64,000 bases of DNA from Nocardioides alkalitolerans (GTDB lineage: Bacteria; Actinomycetota; Actinomycetes; Propionibacteriales; Nocardioidaceae). A program made the position numbers and the translations under genes. Numbering within the stretch: position 1 is the stretch's first letter; the number at the start of each line of letters is the position of its first letter. The notes under the pieces were generated by a model. That model saw only the letters and a list, made by a program, of their open reading frames with translations, did no database searches and had not been told where the DNA came from. Below, one piece after another: positions 27,162-35,939 of the stretch. Where the stretch lies: the NCBI GenBank assembly GCA_038184435.1, contig CP116227.1:310001-374000 (forward strand), written 5' to 3'.

Positions 27162-27190
27162 ATACTGACGTCTCATTGCGTGGGACGCAA
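27162..27190 (-). promoter_or_regulatory. Promoter of the IclR regulator
   Basis: Minus-strand TTGCGT (27190-27185), a 17-base spacer and CAGTAT (27167-27162), six bases before the ATG. Good sigma-70 spacing; the transcript would be leaderless. Confidence 0.6.
27176..27190. promoter_or_regulatory. Palindromic operator between ndgR and leuC
   Basis: TTGCGTGGGACGCAA, a perfect 6-3-6 inverted repeat. It overlaps the ndgR -35 and lies just upstream of the leuC -10 (TAGGGT, 27195-27200), a place from which an IclR-type protein could control both genes. Confidence 0.6.
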
Positions 27191-27241
27191 GGGGTAGGGT
27201 GCTCCGCGTCAGATGACAACTGTGGCGTTGTTGGAGGAATC

Positions 27242-28675
27242 ATGGGCAAGGCGGGCGCACGCACGCTGGTGGAGAAGGTGTGGGACGAGCACGTCGTCCG
27301 GAGCGCGGAGGGCGAACCCGACCTCCTGTACATCGACCTGCACCTGTTGCACGAGGTCACCTCGCCGCAGGCGTTCGACGGCCTCCGGCTCGCCGGTCGC
27401 CGCCTCCGCCGCCCCGACCTGACGCTCGCGACCGAGGACCACAACGTCCCCACCGTCGACTGGGACAAGCCGATCGCCGACCCGGTGTCGCGCACGCAGG
27501 TGGAGACGCTGCGCAAGAACGCCGAGGAGTTCGGCGTGCGCCTGCACCCGCTGGGCGACGTCGAGCAGGGCATCGTGCACGTCGTCGGTCCCCAGCTCGG
27601 TCTGACGCAGCCCGGCATGACCATCGTGTGCGGTGACTCGCACACCTCGACCCACGGCGCGTTCGGCGCGATCGCGTTCGGCATCGGCACCTCCGAGGTC
27701 GAGCACGTGCTCGCCACGCAGACGCTGCCGCAGGCCAAGCCGAAGACCATGGCCGTGACCGTCAACGGCTCGCTGCCCGAGGGCGTCACCGCCAAGGACC
27801 TCGTGCTGACCCTCATCACGCACGCCGGCACGGGCGGCGGCCAGGGCTACATCGTGGAGTACCGCGGGCAGGCCATCCGCGAGCTCTCCATGGAGGCCCG
27901 CATGACGGTCTGCAACATGTCGATCGAGTGGGGTGCGAAGGCCGGCCTCATCGCGCCCGACGAGACGACGTTCGCCTACATCGAGGGCCGCCCCGAGGCC
28001 CCGCAGGGCGAGGACTGGGACGCGGCGGTCGCCCACTGGCGCACGCTGGTGACCGACGAGGGCGCCGAGTTCGACCGCGAGATCGTGCTCGACGCGTCCG
28101 AGATGACCCCTTTCGTCACCTGGGGCACCAACCCCGGCCAGGGCGCGCCCCTCGGTGCCACCGTCCCGTCGCCCGACGACTTCGAGGAGCCCGACGACAA
28201 GATCGCCGCCGAGAAGGCGCTCGCCTACATGGGCCTCGAGGCCGGCACCCCGCTGCGCGAGGTGAAGGTCGACACGGTCTTCGTCGGCTCCTGCACGAAC
28301 GGCCGGATCGAGGACCTCCGCCTCGCCGCCGAGGTGCTCAAGGGTCGTCAGGTCGCCGCCGACACCCGGCTGCTCGTCGTGCCCGGCTCGGTGCGGGTCC
28401 GCCTGCAGGCCGAGGCGGAGGGCCTCGACGCCGTCTTCAAGGAGGCCGGCGCGGAGTGGCGGGGGGCGGGCTGCTCGATGTGCCTCGGCATGAACCCCGA
28501 CCAGCTGGCCCCGGGGGAGCGCAGCGCGTCGACCTCCAACCGCAACTTCGAGGGGCGTCAGGGCAAGGGCGGTCGCACGCACCTCGTCTCGGTGCCCGTC
28601 GCCGCCGCGACCGCGATCCGCGGCACGCTGTCGTCCCCCGCCGACCTGGAGCCGGCCGCCGCCGGCGCCCGCTGA
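27242..28675 (+). CDS. leuC: 3-isopropylmalate dehydratase large subunit
   Basis: With LeuD isomerises 2-isopropylmalate to 3-isopropylmalate in leucine synthesis. The 477-residue aconitase-family protein has the Fe-S cysteines in GSCTNGR and GCSMCLGMN, and the substrate region [27 protein letters not shown] (27233-27239) supports ATG 27242; a TAGGGT -10 at 27195-27200 gives a leader of about 35 nt. The gene is divergent from its likely regulator and 17 bases upstream of leuD. Confidence 0.97.
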   Translation: MGKAGARTLVEKVWDEHVVRSAEGEPDLLYIDLHLLHEVTSPQAFDGLRLAGRRLRRPDLTLATEDHNVPTVDWDKPIADPVSRTQVETLRKNAEEFGVRLHPLGDVEQGIVHVVGPQLGLTQPGMTIVCGDSHTSTHGAFGAIAFGIGTSEVEHVLATQTLPQAKPKTMAVTVNGSLPEGVTAKDLVLTLITHAGTGGGQGYIVEYRGQAIRELSMEARMTVCNMSIEWGAKAGLIAPDETTFAYIEGRPEAPQGEDWDAAVAHWRTLVTDEGAEFDREIVLDASEMTPFVTWGTNPGQGAPLGATVPSPDDFEEPDDKIAAEKALAYMGLEAGTPLREVKVDTVFVGSCTNGRIEDLRLAAEVLKGRQVAADTRLLVVPGSVRVRLQAEAEGLDAVFKEAGAEWRGAGCSMCLGMNPDQLAPGERSASTSNRNFEGRQGKGGRTHLVSVPVAAATAIRGTLSSPADLEPAAAGAR

Positions 28676-28692
28676 GCTGACGAGGAGTCGTC

Positions 28693-29298
28693 ATGGACAA
28701 GTTCACCTCGCACACCGGCATCGGCGTCCCGCTGCGGCGCAGCAACGTCGACACCGACCAGATCATCCCCGCGGTCTACCTCAAGCGCGTGACCCGCTCG
28801 GGCTTCGAGGACGGGCTCTTCGCCGCCTGGCGCAACGACCCCTCCTTCGTGCTCAACGACCCGGCGTACGCCGCGGGCTCCGTCCTCGTCGCCGGGCCCG
28901 ACTTCGGCACGGGCTCGTCCCGCGAGCACGCGGTGTGGGCGCTGCAGAACTACGGCTTCCGCGCCGTGATCAGCCCGCGCTTCGCCGACATCTTCCGCGG
29001 CAACTCCGGCAAGTCCGGCCTCGTGGCCGCGCAGGTCGACGAGAAGGTCGTGCAGCGGCTCTGGGCGCTCCTGGAGGAGAACCCGGGCACGACCGTCACG
29101 GTGGACCTCGAGACGCAGACCGTGCGTGCCGGCGAGGGCGTGGGCGCGGTCGAGGACTCCTTCGACATCGACCCCTACACCCGGTGGCGCCTGCTCGAGG
29201 GCCTCGACGACATCGGCATCACCCTCGGCCACGAGGCCGACATCGCGGCGTACGAGGCCGCGCGGCCGCGCTGGAAGCCGGTGACGCAGCGCGCCTGA
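28693..29298 (+). CDS. leuD: 3-isopropylmalate dehydratase small subunit
   Basis: Swivel subunit of 201 residues that completes the LeuCD enzyme. Typical segments are [31 protein letters not shown] and [12 protein letters not shown]. The start has GAGGAG nearby. Cotranscribed with leuC and followed by a 16-bp terminator hairpin. Confidence 0.97.
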   Translation: MDKFTSHTGIGVPLRRSNVDTDQIIPAVYLKRVTRSGFEDGLFAAWRNDPSFVLNDPAYAAGSVLVAGPDFGTGSSREHAVWALQNYGFRAVISPRFADIFRGNSGKSGLVAAQVDEKVVQRLWALLEENPGTTVTVDLETQTVRAGEGVGAVEDSFDIDPYTRWRLLEGLDDIGITLGHEADIAAYEAARPRWKPVTQRA

Positions 29299-29322
29299 AG
29301 GCCGCGCAGCGCAGCACGACCC

Positions 29323-29357
29323 CCGGCGGGGCGGACCGATCCGGTCCGCCCCGCCGG
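29323..29357 (+). terminator. Terminator of leuCD
   Basis: CCGGCGGGGCGGACCG (29323-29338) pairs perfectly with 29342-29357 around ATC. No U tract. Confidence 0.85.
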
Positions 29358-29422
29358 TGTGATCTGGGCCCGCCACGGGGGGTTCTCCCCGCGTCCACCT
29401 GGCGTTCACCTACCCTCTTCGG

Positions 29423-31399
29423 GTGGTCGAGGGGGAGCAGGAGCGCGTCGAGGCGCGCCCGGACACGTGGTGGCGCCGACGACGGGTGCTCGCCTTCGGC
29501 ACGTCGCGGTGGTGGACCCGCCGTCTCCTCAGCGCCTTCCTGGGCGCGGCGGGGCTGTTCGTCATCGCGGTGGTCATCGCCCTCGTCCTCAACCTGACGC
29601 TCATGGGCACGCAGCCGCAGTACGCCTGGGACGAGCGCCTCATGCGCCGCTCGGGCCTCCTCGGCGCCGACGTGCTCGTGCTCTGGACGCTCCTCATGCT
29701 CGCCTGGGCCGCGATCGGCCGGTGGTGGTGGACGACGGGCGTGGTGCTGGCCCTGGTGCCCCTCGTCCTCACCGCAGCGCTGCGCAAGCTGGACGAGCGG
29801 CAAGAGCCTCTCTACCCGGCCGACCTCGCCTTCCTCAGCGAGCCCGGCTTCCTCTTCTCGATGGTGCCGCCCGTGCTGGCGGTGCTGGTGCTGCTCCTGG
29901 TCGTGGTCATCGTCGCCGCGGTCGGCGGCGGCGGTGAGTGGCTGACGGGCCGCCGCGGGCGTCCGCGCACCCGGGGGCGTGAGCTGTGGACGGTCGTCGC
30001 CGTGCGCGCGCTCGTGCTGGTCGTGACGGGCCTGATGGTCCTGCAGCTGGGTCGCTTCAACCAGGACGGCAACGCCTGGCGGGCGCTCTACGAGGAGCGC
30101 GGCGCCCAGTGGCGCCCCTGGAGCCAGCAGGAGAACTACCTCTCCAACAGCGTGGTCGGCGGGTTCCTCTACAACATGCCGACCGCCGCGATGGAGCGGC
30201 CGGAGGGCTACTCCGAGGCCGCGATGCAGGACCTCCTCGCCCGGTGGGAGACCGCCGCCGACGGGCTCAACGTGGGTCGCGACGGCTCGTTCGCCGACAC
30301 CAACGTCGTCGTGGTCCTCAGCGAGTCGTTCTCCGACCCCACGGCCCTCGAGGGGCTCGACATCCCCGAGGACCCCATCCCGTTCACGCGGGAGACGATG
30401 GCCGGCACGACGTCCGGCACCATGCTCGCGACCGGCATCGGCGGCGGCACGGCCAACGCCGAGTTCGAGGTGCTGACGGGCGAGCACCTCGGGCTCTTCG
30501 CCCCGCAGATGGTGGTGCCCTACCAGATGCTGGTGCCGAACTTCGCGACGTACCCGTCGCTGGTCGGCACGCTGCGCACCGAGGGCCACCGGGCGGTGGC
30601 GGTGCACCCCTACCTCGCGGGCATGTACAAGCGCCCCAGCGTCTACGACACCTTCGGGTTCGACGAGTTCGTCACCGAGGACCAGATGCGGTTCACCGAC
30701 CGCACCGAGGAGAACCCCTACATCGACGACACGGCGGCCTTCGACGAGGTGCTCGCGCAGATCGAGGAGTCCGACGCCCCGCTCGTCACCAACCTGGTGA
30801 CGATGCAGAACCACGCGCAGTACGGCAACAAGTACGACGAGGTGCCCGAGGTCGGGACGGCCGACGGCGTCACGCTCGGCCCGTCGTTCACGCTGGCGCT
30901 CGGCGACTACGTGCGGGGCATCTCGGACACCGACGCCGCGCTGCGCGACTTCCTCGACGCCCTCGAGGAGAGCGACGAGGACACCGTCGTGCTCTTCTAC
31001 GGCGACCACCTGCCGGGCTTCTACGGCGACAGCTTCCGCCGGCTCAACGGCGACATCGCCATGCACTCGACGCCGTTCTTCGCCTGGAGCAACCGCGGCA
31101 ACGTGCCGCTCGACGCGGGCGTGAGCTCGTCGGCGCTCCTCATGCCCTACCTGTACGACGTGGCCGACGCGCCGCTGCCGCCCTACCTCGCGCTCCTGCG
31201 CACCTTCCACGAGCGCGTCGGGTCGGTCTTCCAGGGCCAGATCGTGACGCGCGACGGCGACGTGGTGGCCGAGGCGGACCTCGACGCGGAGCAGCAGCGC
31301 CTCCTGCACGACCTGCGGCTCGTGCAGTACGACGTCGCGGTCGGCGAGCGCTACGTGACCGACGAGATCTGGCCGGGGTCGACGGGCGAGACGGGCTGA
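29423..31399 (+). CDS. LTA synthase family (phosphoglycerol transferase-like) membrane sulfatase-fold protein
   Basis: Protein of 658 residues. About five N-terminal membrane helices (roughly 35-60, 78-100, 105-122, 150-172, 195-215) are followed by an extracellular sulfatase-type domain. Residues equivalent to the LtaS metal site are present: Glu in VVVLSESFSD, the Thr nucleophile in GGGTANAEFEVLTG, and the Asp-His pair in LFYGDHLPGFYG. It may transfer glycerol-phosphate or a similar group to an envelope polymer; the acceptor is not evident. The GTG follows TACCCT (29411-29416) by six bases and seems leaderless. Confidence 0.92.
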   Translation: MVEGEQERVEARPDTWWRRRRVLAFGTSRWWTRRLLSAFLGAAGLFVIAVVIALVLNLTLMGTQPQYAWDERLMRRSGLLGADVLVLWTLLMLAWAAIGRWWWTTGVVLALVPLVLTAALRKLDERQEPLYPADLAFLSEPGFLFSMVPPVLAVLVLLLVVVIVAAVGGGGEWLTGRRGRPRTRGRELWTVVAVRALVLVVTGLMVLQLGRFNQDGNAWRALYEERGAQWRPWSQQENYLSNSVVGGFLYNMPTAAMERPEGYSEAAMQDLLARWETAADGLNVGRDGSFADTNVVVVLSESFSDPTALEGLDIPEDPIPFTRETMAGTTSGTMLATGIGGGTANAEFEVLTGEHLGLFAPQMVVPYQMLVPNFATYPSLVGTLRTEGHRAVAVHPYLAGMYKRPSVYDTFGFDEFVTEDQMRFTDRTEENPYIDDTAAFDEVLAQIEESDAPLVTNLVTMQNHAQYGNKYDEVPEVGTADGVTLGPSFTLALGDYVRGISDTDAALRDFLDALEESDEDTVVLFYGDHLPGFYGDSFRRLNGDIAMHSTPFFAWSNRGNVPLDAGVSSSALLMPYLYDVADAPLPPYLALLRTFHERVGSVFQGQIVTRDGDVVAEADLDAEQQRLLHDLRLVQYDVAVGERYVTDEIWPGSTGETG

Positions 31400-31491
31400 C
31401 CCATCCGGTCCGTGACCGGTGCCGAAGCACGATGGTCCGGACCGGTCCCCCCCGCGGGCCGGCGCGATCGACGATCCCCGAGGAGTCATCG

Positions 31492-32313
31492 ATGACCTCC
31501 GTCCCGTCCAACGGCATCAACCTCAACGTCACCGACACGGGCGGCGAGGGCCGGCCCGTGGTGCTCATCCACGGCTGGCCGCTCAGCGCCGCCTCCTGGG
31601 AGAACCAGGCGAGCGTCCTCATGCAGGCCGGCCACCGCGTCGTCGCCTACGACCGGCGCGGCTTCGGCGCGTCCGACAAGCCGGAGACCGGCTACGACTA
31701 CGACACGCTGGCCGCCGACCTCGACGGCCTCCTCACCGAGCTCGACCTGCGGGACGTCACGCTCATCGGCTTCTCCATGGGCGGAGGTGAGGTGGTGCGC
31801 TACCTCTCGACGTACGGCGCGGACCGCGTCCGCTCGGCCGTGCTGGCGGCCGCGGTGCCGCCCTACCTGCTGAAGACCGACGACAACCCCGAGGGAGGCC
31901 TCGGCGAGGACGACGTGCAGGGGTTCGTCGACGGCGTGACCGACGACCGCGAGAACTTCCTCGACGGGTTCGTCACCGACTTCTTCTCGGTCGACGGCGA
32001 GCTGAAGGTGAACGAGGAGGAGCGGCAGAAGGCGCTCGCCCTGACCGAGCCCGCCACGACGGCGTCGCTCGCCGGCTGCGTGCACGCGTTCGCGCGCACC
32101 GACTTCCGCGGGGACCTGGCGGCCATCACCGTCCCGACCCTCGTCATCCACGGTGACGGCGACGCCACGGTGCCGTTCGAGGTGTCGGGCAAGCGCTCCG
32201 CCGACGCGATCGCCGGCGCGGAGCTCGTGGTGGTCGAGGGTGCGCCCCACGGCTTCAACGTCAGCCACGCCGCCGAGTTCAACGCGGCGCTGGGTGACTT
32301 CCTGGCGCGCTGA
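31492..32313 (+). CDS. Alpha/beta hydrolase (non-heme haloperoxidase/esterase-like)
   Basis: Hydrolase of 273 residues. The catalytic triad is visible: Ser in GFSMGGGEVVRYL, Asp in VIHGDGDATVPFE and His in GAPHGFNVSH; the oxyanion region is VLIHGWPLSAASW. This pattern matches the cofactor-free haloperoxidase/perhydrolase-esterase group, whose natural substrates are usually unknown. GAGGAG precedes the ATG by about six bases. It sits alone between the LTA-synthase-like gene and hup. Confidence 0.93.
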   Translation: MTSVPSNGINLNVTDTGGEGRPVVLIHGWPLSAASWENQASVLMQAGHRVVAYDRRGFGASDKPETGYDYDTLAADLDGLLTELDLRDVTLIGFSMGGGEVVRYLSTYGADRVRSAVLAAAVPPYLLKTDDNPEGGLGEDDVQGFVDGVTDDRENFLDGFVTDFFSVDGELKVNEEERQKALALTEPATTASLAGCVHAFARTDFRGDLAAITVPTLVIHGDGDATVPFEVSGKRSADAIAGAELVVVEGAPHGFNVSHAAEFNAALGDFLAR

Positions 32314-32371
32314 CCCCTGCCGTCGTGTCGCGCCGCCGGCGCTCCCGCCCCAGGAAATCGGTCCCCGACCG

Positions 32372-32400
32372 TTGTGGCGGGGGCGTCGGCGACCTAGCGT
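32372..32400 (+). promoter_or_regulatory. Promoter of hup
   Basis: TTGTGG (32372-32377), 17-base spacer and TAGCGT (32395-32400). Predicted start near 32407, with a leader of about 50 nt that ends in the GGAAGGA ribosome-binding site of hup. Confidence 0.6.
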
Positions 32401-32455
32401 TCACGATCACCACCCGCGAGGCACGGGGCCGCCCGGGGGCACCGGAAGGACACCA

Positions 32456-33286
32456 GTGAACAAGTCGCAGTTCGTCGACGCCCTGTCCGCGAAGTTCGAG
32501 GGCAACAAGAAGGCGGCCGCCGAGGCCCTCGACGCCGTGGTGGACACCATCACCCGCGAGGTCGCCCGGGGCGAGAAGGTCGTCATCACCGGTTTCGGTG
32601 CGTTCGAGAAGCGGGTGCGCGAGGCCCGTGTGGTCCGCAACCCGCAGACGGGCGAGCTGATCGAGGCGGCGAAGAAGGCCGTCCCGAAGTTCACCCCGGG
32701 CGCCGACCTCCGCAACGTCATCTCGGGCGCCAAGCAGCTGCCCGCGGCCACGGTCGAGGCGGCCGGTGATGCGGCCAGCGGGCTGGTCGCCAAGGTGACC
32801 GGCCGCGGCTCGCGGAAGGGGAGCTCGCCGGCCCCGACGGAGACCGCCACGGAGGCGGCGCCCGCCAAGAAGGCGCCTGCGAAGAAGGCGCCTGCGAAGA
32901 AGGCGCCTGCGAAGAAGGCGCCAGCGAAGAAGGCGCCCGCCAAGAAGGCGCCCGCCAAGAAGGCGACCACGGCGTCGTCGACGAGCACGGCCGCGGCTTC
33001 GCCGGCAACGAAGTCGACGGCTAAGAAGTCCCCGGCGACGAAGTCCCCGGCGAAGAAGTCCTCGGCCACGAAGTCCACGGCCACGAAGACGACGACTAAG
33101 AAGACGCCCGCCACGAAGAAGGGGTCCGCCACGAAAAAGGCGTCCGCGGCGACGAAGGCCCCGGCCGAGAAGGCCCCGGCGAAGAAGGCCCCGGCGAAGA
33201 AGGCCCCCGCCGCGAGCAAGGCTGCGGAGAGCCCGGCACCGGCGACCCCGACGTCGACCCCCGACAAGCCGAGCAGCGACGCCTGA
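32456..33286 (+). CDS. hup: HU-family DNA-binding protein with lysine-rich C-terminal tail
   Basis: Nucleoid protein of 276 residues. Residues 1-90 are a standard HU fold (MNKSQFVDALSAKFEG, ITGFGAFEKRVREARVVRNP, KFTPGADLRN). The remaining two thirds are Ala/Lys/Pro/Thr repeats, including seven APAKK pentads, resembling the histone H1-like tail of mycobacterial HupB/Hlp. It should bend and compact DNA, the tail adding non-specific binding. The GTG start has GGAAGGA seven bases upstream. Confidence 0.96.
   Translation: MNKSQFVDALSAKFEGNKKAAAEALDAVVDTITREVARGEKVVITGFGAFEKRVREARVVRNPQTGELIEAAKKAVPKFTPGADLRNVISGAKQLPAATVEAAGDAASGLVAKVTGRGSRKGSSPAPTETATEAAPAKKAPAKKAPAKKAPAKKAPAKKAPAKKAPAKKATTASSTSTAAASPATKSTAKKSPATKSPAKKSSATKSTATKTTTKKTPATKKGSATKKASAATKAPAEKAPAKKAPAKKAPAASKAAESPAPATPTSTPDKPSSDA
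32858..32962 (+). repeat. Seven in-frame 15-bp units encoding APAKK in hup
   Basis: Units GCGCCTGCGAAGAAG or GCGCCCGCCAAGAAG follow one another from 32858 to 32962. Codon variants alternate in blocks, which suggests expansion by slippage. Confidence 0.95.
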
Positions 33287-33305
33287 CGGGAGCGCCGCCG
33301 TACCT

Positions 33306-33362
33306 CCCCGGGTCGTGGTGTCAGCCCTGCGGTCTCCGTGGGCCCGGCACCACGACCGGGGG
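33306..33362. terminator. Bidirectional terminator between hup and cofC
   Basis: CCCCGGGTCGTGGTG (33306-33320) pairs with CACCACGACCGGGG (33348-33361) with one bulge; the loop is 27 bases and GC-rich. Lies between convergent genes. Confidence 0.6.
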
Positions 33363-33375
33363 AAGGGGAGGAGCG

Positions 33376-33993
33376 TCAGGCCAGCAGCGCGCGGGTGCGG
33401 GCGCCGAGGCCGAGGCGGGCCGCGGCCACGAGGGCCGACGCGTCGTCGACGTCCCGCCGGAGCGTGAGCAGCTCGCCGGGCACGGCGTCCGCGCCGCCGT
33501 GGGCATGGGCCTCGGCGGATCCGGCGCCGAACTGCGGCGCGAACTCCTCGGGCGCGGCGGAGTAGAGCACGGTGCCCGTCCCCTCCGCGTCGGCGACGAA
33601 CGACGGCCCCGGGCGGCCCAGCACCACGGCGAGCGCGGCGTCGAGGTCCTCCGGCAGGAGGGCCGGCAGGTCGGCGCAGAGCGCTGCCGGACGGGCCTCG
33701 GGCCAGCGGCGCCGCACCTCGGCTGCGCCCTGGCGGAGGCTGCCGTTGAGGTCGCCGTCGACGGGGTCGGGGAGCACGACGCAGCCCACGCGGGCCAGCT
33801 CGTCGGCGAACAGGTGGTCGTCGGTGAGGGCGAGCACGGCCGCCACCCGGGGCGCCGCCAGGGCGGCGGACGCCGTGTCGAGCGCGAACGCGGCGGCGAG
33901 CTCCCGACGCGCCACGGGGATCGAGACCAGGCGCGACTTCCCGACCGCGGGAGGCTTCACGGGCAGGATCACGACGGCGGAGGACGGGCTCAT
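33376..33993 (-). CDS. cofC: 2-phospho-L-lactate (or phosphoenolpyruvate) guanylyltransferase
   Basis: Nucleotidyltransferase of 205 residues in coenzyme F420 synthesis (CofC/FbiD family). It starts MSPSSAVVILPVKPPAVGKSRL, the nucleotide-binding N-terminus, and contains LCADLPALLPEDLDAAL and PDPVDGDLNGSL-type segments. In actinobacteria the substrate is probably phosphoenolpyruvate rather than phospholactate. ATG 33993 is used; the open frame beyond it overlaps the divergent acyltransferase and is not coding. The other F420 genes are not in the window. Divergent from the acyltransferase-gpsA operon. Confidence 0.9.
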   Translation of the reverse strand: MSPSSAVVILPVKPPAVGKSRLVSIPVARRELAAAFALDTASAALAAPRVAAVLALTDDHLFADELARVGCVVLPDPVDGDLNGSLRQGAAEVRRRWPEARPAALCADLPALLPEDLDAALAVVLGRPGPSFVADAEGTGTVLYSAAPEEFAPQFGAGSAEAHAHGGADAVPGELLTLRRDVDDASALVAAARLGLGARTRALLA

Positions 33994-34113
33994 CGGGAGC
34001 GATTGTCGCAGCAGGTCGCGCGGGGGAGGGGTACGGCGGGGTCGGCCGCCCGGGTGGCGAGCGCCTATCCTCACGTGCGGCGCCCGCGGGGTGGTGTCGG
34101 TGAGGAGCAGACG

Positions 34114-34941
34114 ATGTCGGTGCGCAGGCTGAGCGAGCGCCGGGGGTGGGCGTACACGCTCGGGGCCTCCATCCTGAAGCCCACGCTGACGGCCGCGGTG
34201 ACGCGGACGTGGGTGGGCGGGGAGAACATCCCCGCCGAGGGCGGCTGCGTGATCGCGCTCAACCACATCACGAAGGTCGACCCGCTCTTCGCGGCGCACT
34301 TCGTCTACGACCACGGTCGCCTCGCGCGCTACCTGGCGAAGTCGAGCCTCTTCGAGGTCAAGGGGCTCGGCACCTTCCTCACGGGCGCGGGCCAGATCCC
34401 CGTCGAGCGCGAGAGCGCCGGGCTCTCGGCCTACGAGGCCGCGGTCGCCGCGGTCGACGCCGGCGCGTGCGTCGTCGTCTACCCGGAGGGCACCATCACG
34501 CGCGATCCCGACCTCTGGCCCATGACCGGCAAGACCGGTGCCGCCCGCATCGGGCTGGCGACCGGTGCGCCCGTGATCCCGGTGGCGCACTGGGGTGCGC
34601 AGGACGTGCTCGCGCCGTACTCCTCCACGCCGCGGCTGCTGCCGCGCAAGCACGTGACGATCCACGCCGGCCCGCCCGTCGACCTGGCCGACCTCACCGG
34701 CGGCCGGGTCGACACCGCGACCGCGACGGAGGCGACGGAACGCATCATGGGGGCCATCACCGACCTGCTCGCGGGGATCCGGGGCGAGGAGCCCCCCGCC
34801 GAGCGGTTCGACCCGCGGGCGCAGGGCGTGAGCGAGTTCGGACGGCCCCGGGCCGTGCCGCCGCGGACGGCCACGACCCCGCAGGAGCCCCGCCCGCACG
34901 ACCAGCAGGCCGACCAGCGCCGCGACGAGGAGGACGCATGA
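34114..34941 (+). CDS. 1-acyl-sn-glycerol-3-phosphate acyltransferase (PlsC family)
   Basis: Membrane-associated acyltransferase of 275 residues that makes phosphatidic acid from lysophosphatidic acid. The HX4D motif is NHITKVD (residues about 50-56) and the acyl-acceptor motif is VYPEGTITRDPDLWPMKTG-like (read as PEGTIT, WPMTGKTG). A Pro/Gln/Arg-rich tail of about 50 residues follows the domain. GAGGAG supports the ATG. It overlaps gpsA by four bases, so two consecutive steps around glycerol-3-phosphate are coupled. Confidence 0.93.
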   Translation: MSVRRLSERRGWAYTLGASILKPTLTAAVTRTWVGGENIPAEGGCVIALNHITKVDPLFAAHFVYDHGRLARYLAKSSLFEVKGLGTFLTGAGQIPVERESAGLSAYEAAVAAVDAGACVVVYPEGTITRDPDLWPMTGKTGAARIGLATGAPVIPVAHWGAQDVLAPYSSTPRLLPRKHVTIHAGPPVDLADLTGGRVDTATATEATERIMGAITDLLAGIRGEEPPAERFDPRAQGVSEFGRPRAVPPRTATTPQEPRPHDQQADQRRDEEDA

Positions 34942-35939
34942 CGAAGGTGGCGGTGCTGAGCGCCGGGTCCTGGGGGACGGCGTTCGCGCTCGTGCTCGCC
35001 GACGGCGGCGGGGACGTGACCCTGTGGGCCCGCCGCGACGAGGTCGTGGAGCGGATCAACGAGCGGCACGAGAACACGGAGTACCTGCCGGGCATCCAGA
35101 TCCCGCCCACCGTCGACGCGACCACCGACCCCGAGAAGGCGATGGCGGGGGCCGACGTCGTCGTCTGGTCGATGCCGTCGCAGACGCTCCGGTCGACCCT
35201 CGAGGGCTGGCGCGACCTCGTGCCGCGGGACGCCGTCTCGGTCTCCCTCATGAAGGGCGTCGAGCTCGGCACGGTGAAGCGCATGAGCGAGGTGATCGAG
35301 GAGTCCCTCGACGTGCCCCGCCGCCAGGTGGCCGTGGTCAGCGGCCCCAACCTCGCGAAGGAGATCGCGCGCCGCGAGCCCGCCGCGTCCGTCGTGGCCT
35401 GCGAGGACGAGGAGACCGCCGTGCGGCTCCAGAAGCTCGTGCACACGCCGGCGTTCCGGCCCTACACGACGACGGACGTCGTGGGCTGCGAGATCGGCGG
35501 CGCCTACAAGAACGTGGTCGCGCTCAGCGTCGGCATGGCGGTCGGCCTCGGCTTCGGCGACAACACGACGGCCTCGGTCATCACCCGCGGGCTCGCGGAG
35601 ACGGCACGGCTCTCGATGGCCCTCGGCGCCAACCCGCTGACGCTCATGGGTCTCGCCGGTCTCGGGGACCTCGTCGCGACCTGCTCGTCGCCGCTCAGCC
35701 GCAACCGCACGTTCGGCGAGCGCCTCGGGCAGGGCATGACGACGGAGGAGATCTACGCCTCGACGCGCCAGGTGGCCGAGGGCGCCAAGTCGTGCAGCTC
35801 GCTCCGCGACCTCGCGCGGCGCACGGGGGTCGACGCCCCCATCGCCCACCACGTCGACGAGGTCGTCGCCGGCCGGATGACGGCGCGGGACATGATGGAG
35901 TCGTTCGTGGCGCGCGAGACCAAGGCCGAGACCGACTGA
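34938..35939 (+). CDS. gpsA: Glycerol-3-phosphate dehydrogenase [NAD(P)+]
   Basis: Reduces dihydroxyacetone phosphate to sn-glycerol-3-phosphate for phospholipids. The 333-residue protein has the nucleotide loop VLSAGSWGTAFA, the conserved SGPNLAKEI, the catalytic Lys in GGAYKNVVA and the substrate loop GFGDNTTASVITRG. Note the loop reads AGSWGT rather than the common GAGSWG. The ATG overlaps the acyltransferase stop (ATGA), and its own stop overlaps the SUKH gene start. Confidence 0.97.
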   Translation: MTKVAVLSAGSWGTAFALVLADGGGDVTLWARRDEVVERINERHENTEYLPGIQIPPTVDATTDPEKAMAGADVVVWSMPSQTLRSTLEGWRDLVPRDAVSVSLMKGVELGTVKRMSEVIEESLDVPRRQVAVVSGPNLAKEIARREPAASVVACEDEETAVRLQKLVHTPAFRPYTTTDVVGCEIGGAYKNVVALSVGMAVGLGFGDNTTASVITRGLAETARLSMALGANPLTLMGLAGLGDLVATCSSPLSRNRTFGERLGQGMTTEEIYASTRQVAEGAKSCSSLRDLARRTGVDAPIAHHVDEVVAGRMTARDMMESFVARETKAETD

